Assembly (NCBI GenBank): GCA_031360915.1
Contig: JANMCE010000372.1
Span: 1-22,219, forward strand
Length of the DNA: 22,219 bases
Direction of reading: 5' to 3'
Source of the DNA: JANMCE01 sp031360915
GTDB taxonomy: Bacteria; Actinomycetota; Acidimicrobiia; Acidimicrobiales; Ilumatobacteraceae
Position 1 is the stretch's first letter, and every line of letters begins with the position of its first letter. This document shows positions 7,212 through 13,499 of this stretch, piece after piece. The position numbers were made by a program, and so were the translations under genes. A model generated the notes under the pieces. That model was not told the DNA's origin and searched no databases. It saw only the letters and a list, made by a program, of their open reading frames with translations.

Positions 7212-7844
7212 TCAGCCGATCGGTTGTGGGTTTCGTTCTTCCGATCCTTCAATGGGCAGGTTGCTGGACCCGCGGCCGAGCAGTTCGCGGGCCCACACCC
7301 ACAGGATGATGGCCCATACAACAACGGTGGTAACTCCGAAGGGGATGAAAAAACCGTACTCGCCGATGGCCTTGGCGTCGTCGAGGGACAGCCAGCCGAC
7401 CAACGCCCCGGCCACGGCCCAGCCGACGTTGTACAGGGTCATCGACACGATGCCGATCCAGGTCAGTATGACCTTGCTGCGCTGGCGGATGCTGGCGTTG
7501 GCGATCAGCAGGAACGCCAAGGAACTAGCCAGCACCATGCTGAAACCGTGGCCGTGGAAGAACTTCAGTCGGCCCCACGCATCCTCGGCGATCGTGGCGG
7601 CCTTGGCCTCGTTGTCGGCGGTGGGGGCCGTTGCCCCTTGCTCGGCGCCCACGGAGTTGAGAACGCCAGGGTGGTCAAGCACTCGAGCGGCGATGTTTTC
7701 CTTGATCGGTTCCTCGAACCGGCCGTAGAGGCCGCCGATGGCGCCGAACAGGAAGAGCCCCAAGGCCAACCACACGATCGCGATCCCAAGCGGGAGCACC
7801 ATCGGCCGGTTCGGGCTATCGTTTATATGCCCACTATCGGTCAT
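7212..7844 (-). CDS. Four-helix membrane protein of unknown function
   Basis: ATG at 7844-7842 is preceded by GGAGG six bases upstream, which fixes the start; a longer frame to 7871 lacks such a site. The 210-residue product has hydrophobic segments at about 16-40, 97-117, 124-150 and 163-186. A long loop (41-96) between the first two probably lies on one side of the membrane. Segment 2 begins with FFHGHGF (95-101), two histidines at the membrane face that might bind heme or a metal; this is speculation from sequence alone. I do not recognise the family. The gene is intact and monocistronic, with mobile-element fragments on both sides, so it may be an original chromosomal gene left between insertions. 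Confidence 0.75.
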   Translation of the reverse strand: MTDSGHINDSPNRPMVLPLGIAIVWLALGLFLFGAIGGLYGRFEEPIKENIAARVLDHPGVLNSVGAEQGATAPTADNEAKAATIAEDAWGRLKFFHGHGFSMVLASSLAFLLIANASIRQRSKVILTWIGIVSMTLYNVGWAVAGALVGWLSLDDAKAIGEYGFFIPFGVTTVVVWAIILWVWARELLGRGSSNLPIEGSEERNPQPIG

Positions 7845-7990
7845 AGCTTGCCTCCGGTGCAGTATCAACATGGCTTCGCTGCGTTACGTCCCAGGACCCT
7901 ACAGTCGGAGGACGGCCAACGCAACGAATACCATTTCCGGAGTTGGGGGTATCCACTTAGCCGGCCTTGAGGGTCGGTAACGTTCGGCGT

Positions 7991-8265
7991 GTGACTTCCG
8001 TGGTCGGCGGGCTGCGCTACCCGGGCTCGGCGGGTGAGTTCGGGGCGTGGTTCGGGGCGTGGTTCGGGACCGACGCGGACTGTCTGGACTGCCTGGAGTG
8101 GCTGCGCTGGCCGGGTGGGTTCGTCTGCCTGGACTGTGGGCACCGGGTCGGCTGGCGGATGGCTGATGGACGGTTCCGTTGCGGTGGCTGCGATGGGCGC
8201 ACGTCGGTGACGGCGGGGACGATCGTCGACAAGACGCGCACGCCGCTGACGGTGTGGTTCACCAA
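7991..8265 (+). pseudogene. IS1595-family transposase, N-terminal fragment
   Basis: From GTG 7991 the frame reads VTSVVGGLRYPGSAGEFGAW, then DCLDCLEWLRWPGGFVC, a zinc ribbon (FVCLDCG ... RCGGCDG) and SVTAGTIVDKTRTPLTVWF. This is the conserved N-terminal zinc-binding region of IS1595-type transposases. Similarity stops at about 8265, before the DDE (ISXO2-like) domain, so the protein is inactive. The segment GAWFGAWFG comes from a 12-bp tandem duplication (8042-8053 and 8054-8065); relatives have one copy. No clear terminal repeat was found upstream. Confidence 0.8.
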
Positions 8266-8335
8266 GGACTTCGGCCAAGAGCATGTCACGCTTGGCACTC
8301 ACCTTGAGAAGCTCTGCCTGATCCGAGGTGGCATC

Positions 8336-8373
8336 GGGGGTCGAGCAGGATCGGTACAGCATTTGGCGTTTAG
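8336..8373. repeat. Left 38-bp inverted repeat of the TIME
   Basis: Outer end at 8336 (GGGGGTCGAGCAGGATCGG), inner end GGCGTTTAG. It differs from the right repeat at two positions, one of them in the otherwise conserved GTTAAG inner end. Confidence 0.8.
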
Positions 8374-8541
8374 CATGATGGGCCGGTGCCATAGCGGGAG
8401 GATCAGTACAGAAATGCACGCCAGCGAGCGCTCGACTCCCCTGGCTCGGATCAAGGTTAGCGGCAGTGAACGACGAAACCGATTTCGACGTCGGGAGCGA
8501 CGCAACCCTTCTGAGCAGGTCCGATGTGAGTAGATGGCGTG

Positions 8542-8579
8542 CTTAACGCCAAATGCTGTACCGATCCTGCTCAACCCCC
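8542..8579. repeat. Right 38-bp inverted repeat of the TIME
   Basis: Outer end at 8579; on the minus strand it reads GGGGGTTGAGCAGGATCGG and ends GGCGTTAAG, the canonical inner end. It resembles but is not identical to the left Tn3 end at 1316-1353, so the two come from different transposons. Confidence 0.8.
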
Positions 8580-10374
8580 GTGTCGCAGGGTCGATGATCT
8601 CGCGTTGGGCGGTGGAGGCGAACTCTTGCGTGGACTCGCATAGGAAGTCGGAGTCCTTGAGGACGTCGAGCAGAGCGAGCGTGCCCCACCGTCGTTGCAC
8701 CTCAGCCTTGAGCTGATCGAGGCGCACTGGTTCCGGCAGAGCGCCCAGGCGCGGCACAGTGATCCACGGGTCACCGTGCCGGGTCACGATCCGCACGCCA
8801 CCACACGAATCGTTGGCGAGCGCTTGATCAAAGCGAGTTACAGCGAGCCGCATTCGTTCGCGTAGGCCACTGATGAACTCGGCAGGATCGGTTGGTTGCC
8901 GCAACGATTCGTAGTGGACATCCTTGGTCGCTTCGAAATCCGCGGGTAGGTCATGGTCAGGGTCACGCCACCGGCGGGCATCATCGATGAACACCTCCCG
9001 GCGACGGATCGCGTCGCGAAGCGCGACAAGCACGCACAACTCATACGGAATCCGCTCAACACGCCCACGATCGTCGACGACCGCGGGCCGCCAGCTCCTC
9101 GGCACGACACCATCAAACGGAATGGGATCTGTGGCTTCGAAGTGACGAGACTTGCCAGTGGTCGACGCGTACCTTTTCAGCAGCTCGATCGCGTCGAGGA
9201 CCGGCCGGTAGGCAGTGTTGTTCGACCGAAAGACAAGCGCGTTGAGCAACGAGGGAAGCATGCGCCGGTAGTACGACGAGTACGACGACCGCAACACCGT
9301 ACGGACTCGGTCGTTGAAAACACGCTCCTCCGCCCGCGCTTCGCTGACGAGGTCGCGCAGAGTGCGTTCATCGACAATTGGATATACCGCAGAACGGATC
9401 GTGTCGTCGGGTCGAGCGACGGCAACCTCGGCGACCCGAAACAGAATCTGGTCCTTGCCACGGACACGACGCAGATCCGCGATCAGTTCACGTTCCACAC
9501 GTCGATCCGCGTGCGTGTTGATCTTGTGTACCAACCCGAGGAGCAGATCAACCAACGCGTCGGTAATCTCGGCCTGACGCGACCAGCACAACGCGGCAAC
9601 GAGCGTCACCCTGACCGGAAGAGGCGAGGCGAGAAAATCAGACCGGTACGACCTGGTCGCTCGTTGCCGCCACGCCTCAACAACTCGAGACGAGACGTGC
9701 TCGAACAGATCCACCGGGATGCTCAACTCGCGGACCGTGTTCAACTTGGTGATCTCACGCAGCAGCGTTTCGAGACCGAGCTGGCCCGGGTCGGTCTTCA
9801 GCTCGGCGATGAGCCCGGTTTCAGACGCTTCGTCGACGAGGCGTTCCAGCATCTCGACTCGGCGCGGTTCGAGACGCTCGATGGTGCGGGCGCAGAACGT
9901 CCTTTCGAACGATGCGCGACCAGCACCAACAATCCGGTCTGCTCGGCCGGGCGGCTCGATACGCAGTGCCCGGCAGTGGCCTGACAACGCGCTCAGCAGA
10001 TGATCAGTGCGATGATCGATCGGGCACACTTCGGCAGCAAGCCACCCAGCGAGAGCGTCTTCATCATCGCGAGTACAAACACGGAAACCGAACGCATCCC
10101 GGATCTGCGAACGATGTGCTCGACCCGACCGTTCACCCCACCCGTAGCTGGCAAGCTCGCTAGCCTCGACACGAACCTGCCGTGCGACGAAGCCGATCAC
10201 ACGGTCGTCGAAATCCGATGGCCCGCTCGGGAACCGTGCCTCATGCTCGAAGAACTTCAACACCAACGCGAACCCGAGCCTCGTCGCGCCGGTCTTGTTC
10301 CCAACCAGTTCCCAATCCGCCGTGACCAACGTCCACCCCGCCACAAGCTCATCCAGCAAAGAATCATCACCCAT
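8580..10374 (-). pseudogene. tnpA: Tn3-family transposase, C-terminal DDE domain lost
   Basis: From ATG 10374 (MGDDSLLDELVAGWTLV) the frame matches the Tn3 N-terminal domain: GATRLGFALVLKFFEHEARF, FVARQVRVEASELASYGW, HRSQIRDAFGFR. About 598 residues of a normal 950-1,000 remain. Family similarity ends at STAQREIIDPATR, which corresponds to the segment just before the DDE domain, exactly where the TIME begins. The frame then reads through the TIME for another 115 or so codons of unrelated sequence to a stop at 8299. The three catalytic acidic residues are gone. No terminal repeat was found upstream of the start (10375-10622). This is a different subgroup from the transposase at the left edge, whose N-terminus is VPVEFLSDDEAAGYG. 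Confidence 0.85.
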
Positions 10375-10622
10375 GCCGCCGACGCTAGAAGCGCAACGAC
10401 TCGTCAGCGAGGCGACCGATCCGAACCCTCGGGCCGGCACTCAGTACAGCACGGCCCGACACATCAAGAATTGGCCACCCACAGTGCTACCTTGCCGCCT
10501 GGGACACGGACGGGAGTACCGGGCCTTTGAGGGTGGCTCGACGGCCGGTCATGTGAGGAGTTTGGGTGGCCCGAAGCTGGCCCGGCGTGACGGAAGCTGC
10601 CGTTTCGGGACTCGACCACCGG

Positions 10623-11447
10623 TCAGTCGCGGAGGAACTCGCGAACGGCCTGAGTGGTGACCTCAGACTGCTCCACTTGCGGGATGTGTCCACAGTTCGG
10701 CACGAGCACGAGCTTGCTGCCCGAGATAGCGCGTGCAAACGCGTGGCCGTATGCCACGGGAAACAAGGCGTCCTGCTCGCCCCAGACGACGAGCGTGGGT
10801 GCGGTGATGCGGTGCAGGCGCTTGTGCAGACCGCGGTCGGGGATGGGCCACAGAAACTTGGCCGTGCAGCCGATGGCCCACACCAGGCCGACCGCGCCGT
10901 CGACGGCCATCTCCAAGTCGGGCGGAGGCGTGAACATGGCCTGCGCTCCGGCACAGCCAGGATCGTGGAACAGCATTGGCGGAATCTGCTCCGGTTTGCA
11001 GGCCATGAAGTCCATGGTCGCTGGTTGCTCTGGGAGCCAGAGGCCGGCGGCGTCGAGCAGCACCACCTTCGTGAATAGGTCGGGGAAACTCGATGCGAGT
11101 TCGGCGGCGATCATGCCGCCGAAGGATTGACCGATCACGACGGCGTGCGTCAGGCCGAGGGCGCGAACGACTTCCTCGTATGCAAGCACAACATCGAAGA
11201 TGTCATCGACCTGGTGAATCGCCGACTCGTTTCCCGGCGTGGTGCCGGGGAACTCCGGCGCGTAGATGGTGTGATCGCGAGCCAGGTCGTCGAGAAACGG
11301 ATCCCACGACATGCCCCCGGCCGGATGCAGATACAGGATCGGTGAACCGGTTCCTTTCACCTGCACGCGAACATCGATCTTGTTCTGCCACACCGTGACG
11401 GTGCGGTGCTGCAGGACGTCCGCAGCGGGCATGTACTCGGTGCTCAC
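10623..11447 (-). CDS. Alpha/beta hydrolase
   Basis: The 274-residue protein has the classical alpha/beta-hydrolase layout: an oxyanion-hole HPAGG motif (41-45), nucleophile elbow GQSFGG with S108, acid D226 in VVWGEQDALFP, and catalytic H254 in NCGHIPQ. The active site therefore looks complete. Start is GTG 11447-11445, giving a GTGA overlap with the upstream oxidoreductase stop; GGAGG lies 7 nt before it. An upstream in-frame extension to 11546 is antisense-like and unsupported. Coupling to a flavin-dependent oxidoreductase suggests a two-step breakdown: oxygenation followed by hydrolysis of an ester, lactone or C-C bond. The substrate cannot be told from sequence. Confidence 0.88.
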   Translation of the reverse strand: MSTEYMPAADVLQHRTVTVWQNKIDVRVQVKGTGSPILYLHPAGGMSWDPFLDDLARDHTIYAPEFPGTTPGNESAIHQVDDIFDVVLAYEEVVRALGLTHAVVIGQSFGGMIAAELASSFPDLFTKVVLLDAAGLWLPEQPATMDFMACKPEQIPPMLFHDPGCAGAQAMFTPPPDLEMAVDGAVGLVWAIGCTAKFLWPIPDRGLHKRLHRITAPTLVVWGEQDALFPVAYGHAFARAISGSKLVLVPNCGHIPQVEQSEVTTQAVREFLRD

Positions 11448-12709
11448 TTGGCCACCTCCGTCAGGAGTCCGGCCTGTCGTGGCGATGGTGTCTTTCCACC
11501 CAATCGAACGGGCCACCAGCGGTTGTCGTCGTCGTATTCGGACCACAGCGGACGCAGGTGCGGCGCGACGTCGCGGCAGAACAAGTCGATGTTGTGGCGG
11601 GTCAGGTCCGTCGGCATCGAGCCGAGCTGCAGGAACAGCGAAAGGTTGCCGACGCGGAAGGTCTTTGCAAGCAGTTCCAACCTTTCGCGCACGGTCGCCG
11701 CGCTGCCGGCGACGACGGCGCCGCTCTCGACGAGATGGCGATAGCTCGGCGGCCCGTCGGGTGGTGGCGGTGCCGTCATGATGAGTTGCTTGAGGGCCAT
11801 CGGTGGGATGCCGCCCGGCATTGCCAAGCGATGCAGGCCGATGTTGCCGATCCCGTTGGCGAAGCTGTACTCGATGTGTTTCGCGTAGAGCCGTTCGGCC
11901 TCGGCATCGGTATCGGCTACAGCGACGAATTGTGCGTAGCCGGCACGATAGGGATTGTCATCGACACCAAGCTCGGCGGCGGTGTTCCAGAAGTGTTCGA
12001 ACACCGGCTTTGCGATCTGCATTGGATCGCCATGGAACGCAACGAGGTTCAGACCGATGTCGCGCTTCAGTGTGAACAGCGTCGTGCTCGGCGTGCCGAT
12101 GGTCGTGGTCGAGATTGGCGGATGCGGTGTCTGCAGCGGCCGCGGCCAGATGTTGACGCCGGGATATTGCGAGAACTTGCCATTCCACGCAAACATCTCG
12201 CGCGACATCCAGGCCTTGGTGATCAGCGCGAAGTTCTCGTCGTATCGCGCCCGGGTGTCAACGGGTACGACGCCGTTGTTGAAGTTCGCGTCGTAGGCGA
12301 GGCCCATCGGAAAGCCGGCAAGCAAACGGCCGCCGCTGATGTTGTCGAGCACTGCATACTCCTCAGCCACCCGCAACGGCTCTCGGGTCTTGCCGAGTGT
12401 GCGGCCGAGCACATGGATGCCCACTTCGAGACCTTCGACCTCGGTGGCGTACGCAAACGCCGCTGCGGTGAGATCGGGGTTGGGACTCATGTCGTAGTTC
12501 GCTTGCCCGTGCTCGGTGACGGCAACAGCGTCGAACCCGGCGCGGGCCGCGTGCATCATCTCGTCGAGCCCGTTGCGGAACGACGTGCGCACCTTGTCGG
12601 GCTCGGTGACCTCAAAGAACGGATTGGTCACGACGGACTCGCCGTAGCGCTCGGCGAAATCCGGCGGCAGATCCCGGTACGTGAACTGCTGTGTGTAGGT
12701 AAGCTTCAT
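11444..12709 (-). CDS. LLM-class flavin-dependent oxidoreductase (luciferase-like)
   Basis: The 421-residue product has the bacterial-luciferase TIM-barrel pattern: AARAGFDAVAVTEHGQ near residue 65, EVGIHVLGRTLGKTREPLRVAEEYAVLDNISGGR-type motifs (here EYAVLDNISGGRLLAGFPMG), a long insertion with WPRPLQTPHPPI, and a C-terminal SAATVRERLELL segment. Such enzymes use FMNH2 and oxygen (or F420) to oxidise diverse substrates. The N-terminal region before AARAGF is longer than in the shortest members. ATG at 12709 is preceded by GGGAGG (spacing 4-5); an in-frame start at 12772 has no such site. It is the first gene of a two-gene operon, overlapping the alpha/beta hydrolase by 4 bp. Cofactor choice and substrate remain open. 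Confidence 0.88.
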   Translation of the reverse strand: MKLTYTQQFTYRDLPPDFAERYGESVVTNPFFEVTEPDKVRTSFRNGLDEMMHAARAGFDAVAVTEHGQANYDMSPNPDLTAAAFAYATEVEGLEVGIHVLGRTLGKTREPLRVAEEYAVLDNISGGRLLAGFPMGLAYDANFNNGVVPVDTRARYDENFALITKAWMSREMFAWNGKFSQYPGVNIWPRPLQTPHPPISTTTIGTPSTTLFTLKRDIGLNLVAFHGDPMQIAKPVFEHFWNTAAELGVDDNPYRAGYAQFVAVADTDAEAERLYAKHIEYSFANGIGNIGLHRLAMPGGIPPMALKQLIMTAPPPPDGPPSYRHLVESGAVVAGSAATVRERLELLAKTFRVGNLSLFLQLGSMPTDLTRHNIDLFCRDVAPHLRPLWSEYDDDNRWWPVRLGGKTPSPRQAGLLTEVAK

Positions 12710-12779
12710 CGAACCTCCCAGACGCGAAACGGACTTTCCCCTCGTCCAGTCTTGCGCATTCCGCGAGCCCAAAATTCCA

Positions 12780-12795
12780 CGACCCGAACGGGTCG
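12780..12795. promoter_or_regulatory. 16-bp perfect palindromic arms upstream of the LLM operon
   Basis: CGACCCGAACGGGTCG is two 7-bp arms around AA, 70 bp upstream of the oxidoreductase start codon. It may be an operator for that operon. Read on the minus strand it can also form a 6-bp stem with a GTTC tetraloop followed by TGGAATTTT, which could be a weak terminator for whatever gene once lay upstream. The sequence does not decide between them. Confidence 0.4.
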
Positions 12796-12904
12796 GTGCC
12801 GGCGGTCAGGTCAGAGCCGCGCTACCGCTTTGTCAGCACTTCGCTATGGCCTCGGTCTCACACATCGGGCCGGTAGTTCATTGCCAACTCGGACGGGCCG
12901 CCGG

Positions 12905-13077
12905 CGACGCGGGCCGCAACTGGTCGAGAACTTTGGCCAGTTCCTGCAGTTGTCGAGCGTGCCTGTTGCCTTGTCGGTGAACACCCGAAAGCACCCGGCT
13001 GCTTTCAGAGCGTCGCGTTGAAGATCGGGGTTCTGATCGAACGTCGACACCCGCGCATAGCCAAGAAGATGACCCAC
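12905..13077 (-). pseudogene. Serine recombinase (resolvase) N-terminal remnant
   Basis: From GTG 13077 the frame reads VGHLLGYARVSTFDQNPDLQ, then RDALKAAGCFRVFTDKATGTLDN, the N-terminal part of Tn3-type resolvases and invertases including the nucleophile Ser in YARVST. After GTLDN the match moves to another frame (LQELAKVLDQLRP), showing a one-base indel. Similarity stops before the GDTLVVWKLDRLGR region of the catalytic domain. Only about 57 residues are recognisable. It could be left from either Tn3 lineage in this window or from a third element. Past the break, the minus strand reads ELAMNYRPDV then stop (about 12857), possibly the end of another lost gene. Confidence 0.75.
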
Positions 13078-13280
13078 TTTGCGACCGTATCAGAAACCTC
13101 AAATCGGTCCGTCGTGAGACGTTGGTTTCGCACACGGCTTCTGGCACACGATTCGGCGGCACGAAGAGCACCTCACCGAGGTGTCTCAGAAACGACCGAT
13201 AACAAGACGCTGTGTCCGACCTAGCAGACGAGCCGTCACGCCCAACGTTCGGCCGACCGGCTAGGCTGACCGTTTGCCGT

Positions 13281-13475
13281 TCACACCCGGCGGGAGAGTT
13301 CGCCTTACAGCCAGTGAGGAGAACGCCGAAGGAGCAACCTCCCCGGAAACTCTCAGGCCAACGGACTGTCGGGTCAGGCAACGCTGGAAAGCAGTCGAAC
13401 AGTTTCGGCTCACCGAAGGGGACAGCTCTGCGATGTTGCCGAGTGAAACTCTCAGGTTCATCGACAGCGGGGGAA
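13281..13475 (+). promoter_or_regulatory. Tandem glycine riboswitch (gcvT motif)
   Basis: Two consecutive glycine aptamers precede gcvP. Aptamer 1 (about 13281-13372) has CGGGAGAG, CGCCGAAGGAGCAA and AACTCTCAGGCCAACGGAC. Aptamer 2 (about 13375-13475) has GCTGGAAAGCAG, CACCGAAGGGG and AAACTCTCAGGTTCATCGAC. A P1 stem for aptamer 2 can be drawn between CGCTG (13382-13386) and CAGCG (13465-13469). These are the conserved elements of the family, which normally turns glycine-cleavage genes on when glycine is abundant. The short linker between the aptamers is typical of the cooperative tandem form. The region is open in the gcvP frame, so it could be mistaken for an N-terminal protein extension. Confidence 0.92.
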
Positions 13476-13499
13476 CTCACCTTCAGCCAAGGAGTTCCC
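13471..13499 (+). promoter_or_regulatory. Shine-Dalgarno-sequestering hairpin (riboswitch expression platform)
   Basis: GGGAACTC (13471-13478) is the exact reverse complement of GAGTTCCC (13492-13499). CTT (13481-13483) can also pair with AAG (13489-13491), leaving a 2-nt bulge and a 5-nt loop. The ribosome-binding site AAGGAG (13489-13494) is entirely inside the stem, and the ATG follows directly at 13500. The left arm starts two bases after the P1 stem of aptamer 2. This suggests control of translation initiation rather than termination. The pairing is seen in the sequence; the mechanism is inferred. Confidence 0.7.

Larger units (their letters stand above)
8336..8579. mobile_element. 244-bp Tn3-derived miniature element (TIME)
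   Basis: Two 38-bp inverted repeats (8336-8373 and 8542-8579) match at 36 of 38 positions. Both begin GGGGG and end GGCGTTTAG or GGCGTTAAG, the length and form of Tn3-family ends. The 168-bp interior contains no gene and no transposase or resolvase. Miniature elements of this kind, mobilised by full Tn3 transposons, have been called TIMEs. The 5-bp flanks differ (GCATC at 8331-8335, GTGTC at 8580-8584), so a simple insertion with target duplication is not preserved. The right end abuts the point where a Tn3-type transposase gene loses family similarity. Confidence 0.8.

Noticed and set aside
6339..7970. A 543-codon plus-strand frame that could be one protein.
   Set aside because: Only the first 145 or so codons look like protein; the rest is antisense to the membrane protein at 7212-7844.
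8331..8584. A 5-bp target duplication around the TIME.
   Set aside because: The flanks are GCATC and GTGTC, which share only three bases.
10375..10622. A terminal repeat of the second Tn3 transposon upstream of its transposase.
   Set aside because: No segment here matches the TIME ends or the GGGG...TTAAG form.
11558..13021. A 487-codon open frame on the plus strand.
   Set aside because: It is the antisense shadow of the LLM oxidoreductase and continues through the resolvase remnant, which is typical of high-GC DNA.
13212..13499. An in-frame 96-codon extension of gcvP, which would make a 1,030-residue protein.
   Set aside because: This stretch is the tandem glycine riboswitch. The family N-terminus begins at the ATG at 13500, which has its own AAGGAG site.
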